Notes: a model not told the origin generated them from the letters alone. Positions 1 to 9,237 are shown, numbered from the stretch's first letter. The stretch is DNA of 64,000 nucleotides from Clostridium zeae (GCF_017312485.1 NZ_BMBA01000013.1:1-64000), one strand, 5' to 3'. Translations and numbers: made by a program.

Positions 1-824
1 TTCTTAACTACAGGAAGTTTTCTATGATCGTTAGCATTTAAGTTTTCTACCTTAAGGATTTCACGACCTACTTTTGCTTCAGCCTTCTGTACTACAAGAT
101 TAACTTTTCTACCTACCATTAGCTCCGCTAATTGGTCGATATTAGTATCCTTAGTATTTACAGTTCCAGTAACCTTACCTCTTCTTATTATGGTTACTCT
201 GTCACTCATCTTCATAACTTCTTTGAGCTTATGAGTGATAAGAATTACTGACTTGCCTTGTGACTTTAGGTTATCTATAATAACTCCAAGCTCATCTATT
301 TCTTGAGGAGTTAGAACCGCCGTAGGTTCATCAAGTATTAATATATCTGCTCCTCTATATAAAGCCTTTAGTATTTCTACCTTTTGTTGTTTACCAACTG
401 TGATGTCTTCGATTACCTCGTTTGGATCTATATTAAAACCGTACTTTTTAGCAATAGCCTTAACATCCTCTATCGCTTTCTTCATGTCTACCTTCAAACC
501 TTTTTTAGGTTCAATTCCTAGAACTATATTTTCTGCAACTGTAAAATTATGAACAAGCATAAAATGTTGATGCACCATACCAATTCCAAGCTTTATAGCA
601 TCGTTAGGGTTTGTTATCTTAGCTAGCTGTCCGTTAACGTATATTTCACCCTTCTCCTGTTGGTACAACCCATATAGTATGTTCATTAAAGTGGTTTTTC
701 CCGCTCCATTTTCACCTAACAAAACGTGAGTTTCGCTTTTGTTAAGATCAAAATTAACATCGTCATTAGCTATGGTTCCTGGGAATATTTTTGTGATGCC
801 CTTCATTTCTACCACTTTTGTCAT
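1..824 (-). CDS. Sugar/nucleoside ABC transporter ATP-binding protein (partial, C-terminus outside window)
   Basis: This is the ATPase of a simple-sugar or nucleoside importer of the RbsA/MglA/YufO type, which carries two fused ABC domains; only the first and the beginning of the inter-domain region are in the window. I read it directly from the minus strand: ATG at 822-824 behind TAGGAGGTATTAGTC, Walker A GENGAGKTT at residues 37-45, a TVGKQQK signature typical of this subfamily, and Walker B LDEPTAVL. The QQK signature and MVHQHFML stretch resemble the nucleoside (NupO/YufO) branch more than ribose, but the binding protein and permeases lie beyond the edge, so the substrate is inferred only. 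Upstream there is about 800 bp without a gene. Confidence 0.85.
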   Translation of the reverse strand, partial: MTKVVEMKGITKIFPGTIANDDVNFDLNKSETHVLLGENGAGKTTLMNILYGLYQQEKGEIYVNGQLAKITNPNDAIKLGIGMVHQHFMLVHNFTVAENIVLGIEPKKGLKVDMKKAIEDVKAIAKKYGFNIDPNEVIEDITVGKQQKVEILKALYRGADILILDEPTAVLTPQEIDELGVIIDNLKSQGKSVILITHKLKEVMKMSDRVTIIRRGKVTGTVNTKDTNIDQLAELMVGRKVNLVVQKAEAKVGREILKVENLNANDHRKLPVVK

Positions 825-1547
825 GACTAATACCTCCTAATCAAAACTTTTTTCTCTTAAATTAATATTGATATGAGACCACCTATGTTTCAATTTCCAA
901 CCACAGACCCCTCAAGAGTTTAAAAAGATGTTTAATTATTTAACTTGTTCGTCTTTACGCCATATAAATATATAAGATTTCTACATTATTAAAAACCTAA
1001 TTGTATAACAACAAGAATTTCTTATATTATTAGGCTTAGGCATCTTAAATATTATCTATTATGTAAGTGTAGTTAAATATGTTATCGCTTACATATTTAT
1101 ATTAATATACAAAAACTCTATCGTCAATTATATTTTTATGGTATTTGTAAACAATTTCAATATGTAACGCCTATAATTCTACATCTATCGACAAAACACT
1201 CTCGTGAAATTTATTCTAACATATTTTTTTCAACTAATAAAGTAACTTTATCATGTTAACTAGAGGAAATCTTAGCAAATAAACTAAATAGATGAAACTT
1301 ATATTTTGGGTATATTTAAAGGTACTGTTGAAATTAAATTGTTATTCATCCGATGACTTGATGAGCTTTCGCAAAGAATTAATATGGCATCTCCTGTATA
1401 ACCATTTAATTTCAAGATGGTACTTGAGCAAATCATTTGTTTAAAATAGCTTATATATGATAAAGCGCTTTCAAAGTAAAAAAAGGTAAACCAAATGACT
1501 TTAAAAGTATATTATGTGAAAAGTCTTATACTTTTCTAAACAAAAAT
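825..1547. other. Gene-free AT-rich stretch containing one MITE-like copy
   Basis: There is no credible coding frame here. The half next to the ABC ATPase (825-1300) should hold that gene's promoter and leader. I looked for a purine riboswitch, which would suit a nucleoside importer, and did not find its conserved core. The 1321-1425 part is a MITE-like repeat listed separately. Confidence 0.5.
1321..1425. mobile_element. MITE-like element, short copy (internal deletion derivative)
   Basis: The ends are inverted repeats of about 33 bp: GTTGAAATTAAATTGTTATT at 1327 matches, in reverse, the segment ending TTTAATTTCAAG near 1415, and both are bounded by GGTAC. Its left half (CCGATG...GAGCTTTCGCAAAGAATTAATATG) is the same sequence as the right part of the 3037-3238 element read in reverse, but about 95 bp of that element's centre is missing. 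No transposase is present. Confidence 0.65.
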
Positions 1548-1595
1548 AAAGTTATTATATTAAGAGAACAAAATTTCTCTTAATACAATAACTTT
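1548..1595 (-). terminator. Terminator after nitroreductase
   Basis: A long hairpin: AAAGTTATTATATTAAGAG pairs with CTCTTAATACAATAACTTT around a short loop, directly downstream of the nitroreductase stop, with a T-rich run on the minus strand. Confidence 0.7.
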
Positions 1596-1619
1596 TACAA
1601 CATATTGATCTCTATTTTT

Positions 1620-2285
1620 CTATATCCAAGTTACTACTTTATCTATACTTTGTCTTGTCTTAGGTCTTGGATCAGCTTTTCTATACCCGAAGGCTACCAT
1701 ATATGATACTGTAAGGTGTCCATCTTCAAGTATACCTCTGCTATTTAATACCTCTTCAACTTTATCCTTATTAAAGCCTTCTATTGGACATGAATCAATT
1801 CCTATTTGTGCTGCAGCGGTCATCATATTTCCTAAAGCGATATAGGTTTGCTTTGAGGCCCAGTCATTAAGTGCAGTGCTAGTTTCAAACAACTTAAAAT
1901 CATTTTCTTGGAAATCTTTAAATGCGTTTTTCTTGCCTTCAGCAACTTCAGCAGGAAGCTGTTGAACCTCTCTCATTAGATCAGCCACATATTTTTCATC
2001 ATACTTCATATCTTTATTTGTTCTTGAGAGAGCTACAATAAAATGACTAGCTGTAGGTAATTGCTTTTGAGCCCCCCATGAAACTTTTCTTAACTCTTCT
2101 CTAAATTCAGGGTTTTGAACAACAACAAACTTCCAAGGTTCAAAACCGAATGAGCTAGGTGATAATCTTGCGGTCTCTAATATAAAATCAAAATCTTCTT
2201 CAGATATCTTCTTACTATCATCAAACTCCTTACATGCGTGTCTAAAATCATATGCTTCTAATATTTTTTCTTTTATTGAATCCAT
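1620..2285 (-). CDS. NAD(P)H-dependent nitroreductase family oxidoreductase
   Basis: A 221-residue FMN-dependent nitroreductase of the NfsB/YfkO-like group, expected to be a cytosolic dimer reducing nitro or quinone compounds with NAD(P)H. Visible family features are the N-terminal R-H-A-C-K-E-F 'RRSxRxF-like' segment near residue 15, ARLSPSSFGFEPWKF (FMN phosphate region) near 40-54, and GIDSCPIEGFN near 165. Length is normal. The ATG at 2283-2285 follows an AGGTGG site. It is transcribed divergently from an HxlR regulator 347 bp away, a very common pairing in which the regulator controls the oxidoreductase, so control by its neighbour is likely. Substrate unknown. Confidence 0.85.
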   Translation of the reverse strand: MDSIKEKILEAYDFRHACKEFDDSKKISEEDFDFILETARLSPSSFGFEPWKFVVVQNPEFREELRKVSWGAQKQLPTASHFIVALSRTNKDMKYDEKYVADLMREVQQLPAEVAEGKKNAFKDFQENDFKLFETSTALNDWASKQTYIALGNMMTAAAQIGIDSCPIEGFNKDKVEEVLNSRGILEDGHLTVSYMVAFGYRKADPRPKTRQSIDKVVTWI

Positions 2286-2319
2286 TATGGTATTCCACCT
2301 TTCTAAATATATCTATTGA

Positions 2320-2400
2320 GGACTTACTCTTTATCTAAAATTATTTTTATAACTTTCTCGAGCTCTTAAGAAGGTTATAAAAATATCAGTTTCATCAAAA
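2320..2400. repeat. Imperfect palindrome in the nitroreductase/HxlR gap
   Basis: ATTTTTATAACTTTCT near 2340 pairs with AGAAGGTTATAAAAAT near 2370. The outer right end (GTTTCATC) resembles the ends of the GATGTACCACTTC palindrome family found elsewhere in the window, so this may be a decayed member. It could equally be an operator or an mRNA hairpin for the divergent genes. Confidence 0.35.
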
Positions 2401-2632
2401 ACTTATACATACTAAAATTCCAATAAAATAAAAATTACTTGTGAAACCTTAAATGTTATAGTTAAAAATTAAGATATAAATTTAATAGTAAGAGTATTTC
2501 CAACCTATGAATAGATTATATTACACCTTAATCATATATTGAAGAATGCACATTTTTAATATATAATATACAATAATATATCTAGGTATAAATTTTATAC
2601 TTAGTATCAAAAGTGATGTAAAGAGGTGTCTT

Positions 2633-2983
2633 ATGAATACAGAAGAAACTTTACCTATTGATCCACCTTGTGCCTCAACCAAGTGTGCAGTAGAGGCCAC
2701 TTTAAGTATTATAGGTGGAAAATGGAAGGGAGTCATACTATATAGACTCTTATATGGAAAGAAAAGATTTAACGAACTAAGACGAGACATGCCAACCATA
2801 ACTCATAGAATGCTTACCTTGCAGCTTCGTGAACTTGAAAGTGATGGACTTGTAAAAAGAACTGTATATGCAGAAGTTCCTCCAAGGGTTGAGTATGAAC
2901 TAACTGAACTCGGATTAACTATAAAACCTATAATTAAAGAACTATACAACTGGGGAAAGACCTACTTACAAGAATTGCCATAA
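2633..2983 (+). CDS. HxlR-family winged-helix transcriptional regulator
   Basis: A 116-residue HxlR-type DNA-binding protein. The diagnostic run is [39 protein letters not shown]: here [19 protein letters not shown], then [17 protein letters not shown] for the recognition helix, and a wing ending [12 protein letters not shown]. Two cysteines at residues 13 and 18 lie just before the first helix, where many HxlR proteins carry redox- or electrophile-sensing cysteines. It is divergent to the nitroreductase at 1620-2285 and probably represses it until oxidised or modified; this is inferred from family and position. ATG at 2633 follows AAGAGGTG. Confidence 0.9.
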   Translation: MNTEETLPIDPPCASTKCAVEATLSIIGGKWKGVILYRLLYGKKRFNELRRDMPTITHRMLTLQLRELESDGLVKRTVYAEVPPRVEYELTELGLTIKPIIKELYNWGKTYLQELP

Positions 2984-3036
2984 GCCATAATATATTTAAA
3001 AGGTTAGTTTAATTTTAGGATATGTTTAATATTATT

Positions 3037-3238
3037 GTTAAAATTAAGTGGTTATACTGGAGATGCTATATGAGCGAGCTATTAGAATTAAATGATTTTT
3101 TCAGATGTAGTGGCGTTAAAAAACTGTACTGTTCGAACGTAGTGAGTTTACAGTTTTAGCCATGGAATATGACAAAATCATATTAATTCTTTGCGTAAGC
3201 TCATTAAAGCATCGGATGTATAACCACTTAATTTCAAC
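3037..3238. mobile_element. MITE-like element, long copy
   Basis: About 202 bp bounded by inverted repeats: GTTAAAATTAAGTGGTTATA at 3037-3056 and the reverse of GTTGAAATTAAGTGGTTATA ending at 3238. Inside is a second inverted repeat around 3118-3157 (AAAACTGTA / TACAGTTTT). No reading frame, no transposase. The shorter copy at 1321-1425 shares both ends. The element sits between the HxlR gene and the 3' end of the helicase gene. Confidence 0.65.
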
Positions 3239-3257
3239 GCAAAACTTTAACAGCAAC

Positions 3258-5498
3258 TTAAACTGATAATTTTAGAAGTTTAGTTCTTTCTCCAACATGG
3301 TAAATCTTTAGATAATGAAGAGGTCTTGTCATCGCCACATATAAAAGTTTTATATCTAAATCACTATCGGTATACATATCTTCTGAGGCATTACAGATTA
3401 TTACCATATCAAATTCAAGTCCCTTTACTAGATAGGTTGGTATTATTACTATACCTCCATTAAAGTCACTTTCTCCTCCAGAAACCATCGAAGTATCTAT
3501 ATTTAAATTATCTAACCTTTTCTTGAGTTTTTTGCACTCTTCTAAGTTTTTGCAGATAAGCGCTAATGACTTATATCCTTTCTGCTTCCATAATTCTATA
3601 TCATCTTTTATCCTTAAGGATAATTCATCAACACTGCTTACCTTATTGATTTTTATTGATTCACCATGTCTTATAACAGGCTTTGCTAAAGGAAGTTGCT
3701 TGCCTTTCAGGTTTTTAATCACCTCAGTAGCACCACTCATTATCTCAACAGTTGTTCTATAACTTTGCTCTAACGTAAGCATCTCAGCTTCTCCGTCGAA
3801 TATACTCTTATTCACATATTCCCAATCCGTTGTGCCTCTATAGCTATAAATACCTTGGCATATATCTCCTAGTATAGTCATAGAACTAGACCCTATTACC
3901 TCTTTTAGCACTAAGAACTGAAATACACTAAAGTCCTGTGCTTCATCCACAACCACATGTCTTAGATTTAATTTCTCTTCTAATCCATAGACTCTTAACT
4001 TTATATACATGAGTGGCGCTAAATCTTCTATTTCTATGCTCTTACTATCTACAGAAAGAATAGTTTGCTCTGATAGTTTTGCTATAAGTCCTTCAGATTT
4101 CCACTCTTTCAGCATCCTCATGAATTCTTTATAATATTCACTAACACTAAGAGGATTTATTTTTTCAAAGTAGTCTCTGACTAAGCTGCTCATTTTAGTT
4201 TTTGCTCTTTTTACAACAAGATCCCTCTCATCTGCTATTTCAATTATCTTAGCTCTTCTTTCAGCGCAGTCACCCATATCTCTTCTTAATTTATTTATTC
4301 TCCAATCATAGTCTCTTTCAATAGTTTCAAGGATATCTTTTTTATTTAACTTTAATTTGTTAGAAAGGTGTTTCCTTATTTCAACTATTCTTTTTTCAAA
4401 AGGTAAGTGATTATAACTACTTATAAAAAGTGACTTAATATCCTTATAAGAATATATAATAGTATCATGAATCTTAAAATCTGCTTTTGGAATATATTTA
4501 GATTCAACAAACTTCAGAAATTTATCTAACATCAGTTTGTATTCAATAGATGATTTGAAGGCACTTATTTTATTGACCTTAATATCTCCTTCAATTATAT
4601 CTTTCAGTTTTTCAGAAGGCTCTTTTATATCAAATTTTTCTCCAATAATCTCTAATGCAAAGTCTTCAAAGGTATTTTGCCGAACACTGTGAACGCCAAG
4701 TTCAGGAAGTACATCTGAAATATAACTTAGAAAAAACCTATTTGGTGCTATTATCATAAAACCATCTGAAGATACTGTATTTTCATAATTATATAAAAGA
4801 TATGCTATTCTATGAAGTGCTATTGTAGTTTTTCCTCCACCTGCGGCTCCTTGTACTAATAAAGGTTTCCACATGTTTGCTCTAATAACTCTATTTTGTT
4901 CTTCTTGTATTGTGGATACAATGTCCTTTAGTCTGTTATCTTTTAAAGAATTTAGGCTTGCCTGTAGGAATTCATCATTTGTAGTTATATCTATATCATA
5001 TATCTCTTGAATCTTTGACTTTTCAATACTGTATTGCCGCTTTAGACTTATGTCACCTTTTATATTTCCATCCTCGCAATCATAGTGAGCCTCACCTAGT
5101 CTACCCTCGTAATAAAGCGTTGCCACCGGTGATCTCCAATCTATAATTATCATTTCATTAGTAGCGTCATCAAGCAGTGAAGTCTTACCTATATAAAGTT
5201 GTTGAATCCTATCTTTATCTTGTTCTTTAAAATCAACTCTTGCAAAGTACGGTTTTTCTATGCTGCTTGCTAGACCCTTAGTTTTAAATTCTAAATTCTT
5301 CTGAAGCACATAATTTATAGATAATTCGTTGAACTGCTCTGCATTATCTGAGTTATAGTGAGATAAACCATATTCAACCTCTGTATCAACTTTATTCTTA
5401 TGTGCTAATACTTTTTCATTATAGTTTTTTAGATACTTTAGAGTTAACTCTAGTCTTTGTATTTCCTTTTCATAATCAGGATGCTCTGTTCCTGCCAT
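3258..5498 (-). CDS. helD: HelD-type UvrD/Rep superfamily 1 ATPase (RNA polymerase recycling helicase-like)
   Basis: A 746-residue superfamily-1 motor of the HelD group, which in Gram-positives binds RNA polymerase and strips it from DNA and nucleic acid after termination. Layout: N-terminal coiled coil (residues 1-75) that in HelD reaches into the polymerase secondary channel; WRSPVATLYYEGRLG near 121-135, a HelD signature; Walker A QGAAGGGKTT (216-225); a helical insertion between about 330 and 480; DEAQD (Walker B) at 518-522; an SYRTT motif near 585; and YVAMTRPLHYL near the C-terminus. Length matches HelD (about 750-780) rather than UvrD/PcrA. It is monocistronic. The alternative is a general UvrD-like helicase, but the N-terminal region argues for HelD. 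Confidence 0.87.
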   Translation of the reverse strand: MAGTEHPDYEKEIQRLELTLKYLKNYNEKVLAHKNKVDTEVEYGLSHYNSDNAEQFNELSINYVLQKNLEFKTKGLASSIEKPYFARVDFKEQDKDRIQQLYIGKTSLLDDATNEMIIIDWRSPVATLYYEGRLGEAHYDCEDGNIKGDISLKRQYSIEKSKIQEIYDIDITTNDEFLQASLNSLKDNRLKDIVSTIQEEQNRVIRANMWKPLLVQGAAGGGKTTIALHRIAYLLYNYENTVSSDGFMIIAPNRFFLSYISDVLPELGVHSVRQNTFEDFALEIIGEKFDIKEPSEKLKDIIEGDIKVNKISAFKSSIEYKLMLDKFLKFVESKYIPKADFKIHDTIIYSYKDIKSLFISSYNHLPFEKRIVEIRKHLSNKLKLNKKDILETIERDYDWRINKLRRDMGDCAERRAKIIEIADERDLVVKRAKTKMSSLVRDYFEKINPLSVSEYYKEFMRMLKEWKSEGLIAKLSEQTILSVDSKSIEIEDLAPLMYIKLRVYGLEEKLNLRHVVVDEAQDFSVFQFLVLKEVIGSSSMTILGDICQGIYSYRGTTDWEYVNKSIFDGEAEMLTLEQSYRTTVEIMSGATEVIKNLKGKQLPLAKPVIRHGESIKINKVSSVDELSLRIKDDIELWKQKGYKSLALICKNLEECKKLKKRLDNLNIDTSMVSGGESDFNGGIVIIPTYLVKGLEFDMVIICNASEDMYTDSDLDIKLLYVAMTRPLHYLKIYHVGERTKLLKLSV

Positions 5499-5708
5499 TC
5501 AACTCACTCCCTAAATTTTATTTTGTGCCACATTGTTTAAAGATGAAACATTTTCATCACTTTATGTATTAACTGAGATAAATAATATTTTATAGTAATT
5601 AGATAAAAATATAAAACATTAATTACCATTATATTACACCCCTTAATACCGTCTCTAATAATCGATTTGCTTCAAACTATGTTTTTTCTAAGTTTTTCTT
5701 CATTTCTC

Positions 5709-5737
5709 TTGACAACATCTAATTTTTTGTTTATAGT
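5709..5737 (+). promoter_or_regulatory. Sigma-A type promoter
   Basis: TTGACA at 5709-5714, 17-bp spacer, TATAGT at 5732-5737. The predicted start is near 5744. It faces the radical SAM gene 318 bp downstream, with a terminator in between. Confidence 0.6.
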
Positions 5738-5743
5738 ATAAGT

Positions 5744-5839
5744 ATAAATTAGAAAAAGATATTAGTGTGGTGTATTTATACCTAAAATAATTTGTCAAAT
5801 TTTGTCAATTGCTAGAGATTATACTTCTCTAGTTTTTTT
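5744..5839 (+). ncRNA. Candidate small RNA or attenuated leader
   Basis: The promoter at 5709-5737 would produce about 95 nt ending in an intrinsic terminator: CTAGAGA (5812-5818), a 7-nt loop, TCTCTAG (5826-5832) and seven Ts. A second small hairpin, GGTGT/ATACC, lies near 5769. There is no open reading frame worth calling. It is either a free small RNA or the attenuated leader of the radical SAM gene. Confidence 0.4.
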
Positions 5840-5937
5840 ATTTTATAAATAAATTAAAACTATACTAGAAGTAATCTTAACTATTAATAGCAACTTAACT
5901 GTCAGTTTTGATTGTATTTGGAACTGGTTTATCTAAA

Positions 5938-6010
5938 GATGCACCACTTCAATCCGAAATCTATTTTCATAAGCCATGATTATGAAACAAATATAACTTA
6001 AGTTTCTATA
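5938..6010. repeat. Degenerate copy of the GATGTACCACTTC palindrome family
   Basis: The left arm GATGCACCACTTCAATCCG at 5938 is nearly identical to the family consensus. The right arm is badly decayed. It lies just upstream of the radical SAM gene. Confidence 0.45.
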
Positions 6011-6061
6011 AAGAAACACCTTATAGTGCTTCTAGCACAATTACACATAGGAGAATACATA

Positions 6062-6943
6062 ATGAAAAAATTCAAGAAAATATATATTGAAATTACTAAT
6101 GTGTGCAATTTATCTTGTGAATTTTGTCCACAGACAAAAAGAAAACCTAAAACTATTACTGTGGATAATTTCAGCGAAGTTTTGGATAAAATCAAAGGAA
6201 ATGGCGATCACATATATCTTCATGTAAAAGGTGAACCTTTGCTTCATCCTCAGTTAGAGCAATTGTTAGAAGTGAGTTATTTAAAAGGATTTAAAGTTAA
6301 TATAACTACCAATGGAACTTTGATTAGTAAAGTAAAAGAAAAGATAATCAACAAACCTGCCTTAAGGCAAATAAACTTTTCATTACATAGCTTTGATGGA
6401 AACGAAACGTCTAACGACAAATATTCTTATATAAATAATATCTTAGATTTCACGAAGGAAGCCATAGAGAAGTCAAACTTAACTATATCCTTAAGACTTT
6501 GGAACCTTACTGAAGACAACACCATAAATATAAAAAACAAAAGAAATAATTATATATTAGAAATGATAGAAGACTTTTTTTCATTAGATTACAAGATAGA
6601 GGAGAAAGTCATTCCTGCTAGAGGTATAAAGATTAAAGAAAGAGTTTATCTAAATCAAGGCTCTGAGTTTAAATGGCCAGATACAAAGTTTGAAGCTGAA
6701 GACACCGTTGGTTTTTGCCATGGTCTTAGAAATCAGATAGCCATATTAGTCGATGGAACCGTCGTTCCTTGTTGCTTAGATGGTGAAGGTGTAATAAATC
6801 TCGGAAATATATATGCAGCTAATTCTCTTAACGATATAGTAGAAGGCGAGCGCGCATTAAATATATTTAACGGTTTTTCTAATAGGCAGGTAAAAGAAGA
6901 ACTTTGCAGAAAGTGCGATTATAGAAGACGCTTTAGTAAATAA
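6062..6943 (+). CDS. Radical SAM protein with SPASM/twitch-like C-terminus
   Basis: A 293-residue radical SAM enzyme. The iron-sulfur/SAM cysteines are C15, C19 and C22 (CNLSCEFC), followed by a GEPLLHP motif near residue 59 and TTNGT near 81. The C-terminal part has GFCHG, VPCCLDGEG and CRKCDYRRR clusters, which suggests auxiliary Fe-S cluster binding as in SPASM/twitch proteins. I use ATG 6062 because TAGGAG precedes it at the right distance; a longer frame from 6026 exists but has no ribosome site. The neighbours give no peptide substrate or maturase partner, so the reaction is unknown. Monocistronic with a strong terminator. Confidence 0.85.
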   Translation: MKKFKKIYIEITNVCNLSCEFCPQTKRKPKTITVDNFSEVLDKIKGNGDHIYLHVKGEPLLHPQLEQLLEVSYLKGFKVNITTNGTLISKVKEKIINKPALRQINFSLHSFDGNETSNDKYSYINNILDFTKEAIEKSNLTISLRLWNLTEDNTINIKNKRNNYILEMIEDFFSLDYKIEEKVIPARGIKIKERVYLNQGSEFKWPDTKFEAEDTVGFCHGLRNQIAILVDGTVVPCCLDGEGVINLGNIYAANSLNDIVEGERALNIFNGFSNRQVKEELCRKCDYRRRFSK

Positions 6944-6946
6944 TTT

Positions 6947-6990
6947 AAAGAGCATTCAGTTTTATTTCAGAATAAAACTAGATGCTCTTT
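6947..6990. terminator. Bidirectional terminator between convergent genes
   Basis: AAAGAGCAT and AGTTTTATT pair with AATAAAACT and ATGCTCTTT, followed by T-rich sequence. It sits between the radical SAM stop and the convergent membrane protein. Confidence 0.85.
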
Positions 6991-6999
6991 ATTTTTATC

Positions 7000-7305
7000 T
7001 CATTTGTTTTTCATACTAAATAGCACTTTAAATTCTCTAATTAAAGAATATACCGATACTACTAAGATCAATATTATGCCAAATAGTTTTGATACTCTGT
7101 ATAGGAAGGTAGATATTATTATAGCCATTCCGATAAGAGCAGGAGGTATAGCAATTTCATTTATAAACCTATCCTTTTCCTCTATGTCTTCTGACGTTAC
7201 ATTATCATTTATCTTTGAAAAACTTTTGTTCCCCATACCAACTAAATAACTTAGTAAAAGTAATACAAATCCTACTGCAATCAGAATATATTCATATCCC
7301 TCCAT
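7000..7305 (-). CDS. Small membrane protein, three predicted membrane segments
   Basis: A 101-residue protein I do not recognise with certainty. Segments at about residues 5-24 (ILIAVGFVLLLLSYLVGMG), 50-66 (AIPPALIGMAIIISTFL) and 71-88 (LFGIILILVVSVYSLI) are hydrophobic; a charged loop (SEDIEEKDRF) links the first two. The size and pattern recall DUF3784-type clostridial membrane proteins, but the match is from memory and weak. ATG at 7305 follows GGAGTG. Convergent with the radical SAM gene, so not obviously in its operon. Confidence 0.6.
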   Translation of the reverse strand: MEGYEYILIAVGFVLLLLSYLVGMGNKSFSKINDNVTSEDIEEKDRFINEIAIPPALIGMAIIISTFLYRVSKLFGIILILVVSVYSLIREFKVLFSMKNK

Positions 7306-7481
7306 CTACACTCCTCCAACGACATTGATAAATAACACTGCATAACTATAACTTAATTGAGGAACAATTTGTCATGGTTATACTTACGGTCTTATATCTC
7401 CTCCTACAAACCTCAATCATATTTTATTATATGTTCATTAAAGAACGAATATATATTGATAACTATTATATTAATTTATAA

Positions 7482-7523
7482 AAAGCAGCTAATGAGTTCA
7501 ATGATGATCTCATTAGCCGCTTC
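7482..7523 (-). terminator. Terminator of the amino acid permease
   Basis: AAGCAGCTAATGAG pairs with CTCATTAGCCGCTT, followed on the minus strand by TTTTTATAAAT. It lies 12 bp past the permease stop. Confidence 0.85.
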
Positions 7524-7534
7524 TATATTATATA

Positions 7535-8911
7535 TTATTCATTTTGTAATAAACTATGTTTTCTTCCATAAGTAAAGTAAACTATAAGCCCTATTACAAG
7601 CCAAACTGCAAAGCCGATCCAAGTTTTAGCTTGTAGTCTTGAAAGAAGATATAGACAGCATATAACAGTTATTATTGGTGTAAATGGAACACCTGGACAT
7701 CTAAATATTCTGTTAAAGTTAGGCATTCTCTTTCTAAGAACTATTACACTTAAAGACACCACTATAAACCCTAATAGAGTTCCTATACTTAAAAACTGAA
7801 CTATTATATCAAGAGGAAGTAATCCAGCAATAACAGCAGCAACAGCACCTGTTATTATAGTAGATAAATATGGTGTTTTATGAACTGGATGAACCTTTGA
7901 GAATAGTTTAGGTAAAAGTCCATCTCTAGACATAACCATGAAAACTCTTACTTGACCATAAAGCACTGCTAAAAGCGTAGAAATCATCCCTATAATTGCG
8001 CCAGTACCAACTAAAGCTGATCCCCAGTTAATTCCCACTCTAGCTAAAGCTCCTGGTACTGCATTTTCAGAAATTATCTCTTTAAAAGGAACCATTCCTG
8101 TAAGTACAGCTGCTACTGAGATATAAAGCACACTTACTACAATAAGACACATTATTAATCCTAAAGGTATATCTCGTTTTGGATTTTCTGCTTCTTCTGC
8201 TGCAGTTGAAATAGCATCAAACCCTATGTATGAGAAGAAAATAGTAGCTGTGCCTGCAAATATTCCCTTTAGTCCATAAGGATTAAAAGGTTTATAGTTA
8301 GCTACATTTATATGTGTAACTCCTAGTCCAACAAATAGAATTATTATACATATCTTAATTCCAACCATTATGTTGTTTACTTTTGCACTTTCTTGCATTC
8401 CATAACACAAAAGTGTTGTTATTAAAATGATTATAAGTACAGCAGGCAAGTCTATTATTCCACCTTTGCTTGGTGAAGCCGCTAAAGCTTTAGGTATATT
8501 TATGCCTAAATTAGCTAATATTCCTTGGAAGGTTCCTGACCATCCTGAAGCAACGGCACTACAAGCAACTAGATATTCAGCAGTTAAACACCACCCTATA
8601 ATCATAGCTACTATTTCTCCAAAGGTAATATATGCATAAGAATACGTACTCCCTGCTACAGGAAACATTGTAGCAAGCTCTGAATAGCTAAGTCCACATA
8701 GGCATGCTACTACGGCAGCTATAATGAATGATATAATTACTGCAGGTCCAGCAAGATGAGCACCTTCTCCGGTAGCTACAAATATACCAACTCCCACAAC
8801 AGCACCAATTCCTAATGCGGCTATATCTTTGGCCTTCAAATTCTTTTTAAGACCAGTCTTCACTACGCCTTCAAGCATCTGCTCTGCTGTCTTTCTCTTG
8901 AAAATATTCAT
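7535..8911 (-). CDS. APC-family amino acid permease (CAT/YfnA-like)
   Basis: A 458-residue integral membrane transporter of the amino acid-polyamine-organocation superfamily, close to the cationic amino acid transporter/YfnA branch. After a short basic N-terminus (KRKTAEQMLEG, KKNLKAKDIAALGIG) come twelve hydrophobic segments. GIGAVVGVGIFVATG near residue 33 is the TM1 substrate-binding loop, and GFDAISTAAEEAENPKRDIP near 227-246 is the signature of this branch. It imports an amino acid, probably with proton coupling; the substrate cannot be read from sequence. Monocistronic with its own terminator. Confidence 0.87.
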   Translation of the reverse strand: MNIFKRKTAEQMLEGVVKTGLKKNLKAKDIAALGIGAVVGVGIFVATGEGAHLAGPAVIISFIIAAVVACLCGLSYSELATMFPVAGSTYSYAYITFGEIVAMIIGWCLTAEYLVACSAVASGWSGTFQGILANLGINIPKALAASPSKGGIIDLPAVLIIILITTLLCYGMQESAKVNNIMVGIKICIIILFVGLGVTHINVANYKPFNPYGLKGIFAGTATIFFSYIGFDAISTAAEEAENPKRDIPLGLIMCLIVVSVLYISVAAVLTGMVPFKEIISENAVPGALARVGINWGSALVGTGAIIGMISTLLAVLYGQVRVFMVMSRDGLLPKLFSKVHPVHKTPYLSTIITGAVAAVIAGLLPLDIIVQFLSIGTLLGFIVVSLSVIVLRKRMPNFNRIFRCPGVPFTPIITVICCLYLLSRLQAKTWIGFAVWLVIGLIVYFTYGRKHSLLQNE

Positions 8912-9237
8912 TAAAATCCTCCTTAAATAGGCCCCAAAACAAATAATTTATTAATAAATAATAACATTTACTAAAAATATGTCATCTCGTTAATATATTA
9001 TATATGAAATTATAAACTTTTCAAATTATATTCCTTTTGTTTAACAAGGTTTTTATTATATATCATCATTTTCCGCTAATTTCCCCTAAATTTCTTATAT
9101 AAATTAGAAAATAGTTAATTTTATATGTTTTATAGTATAAATAACCAATATTTATTTGTTTCATTTTAACAATTTATTATTTTAATAGCATTTAATATTG
9201 TTTCTTATAATTTATTAGACTAATTTGTACTAATCAA
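8912..9237. other. AT-rich gap, no gene
   Basis: About 325 bp holding the permease promoter region. I see no riboswitch-like structure, repeat or reading frame. Confidence 0.5.

Noticed and set aside
825-1300. Purine riboswitch upstream of the nucleoside-type ABC ATPase
   Set aside because: I looked on the minus strand for its conserved loops (ATAAnnnnnATAnGG, TCTACC) and could not find them.
2521-2799. 92-residue frame antisense to the HxlR gene
   Set aside because: It overlaps the convincing HxlR gene, has no ribosome site and resembles no family.
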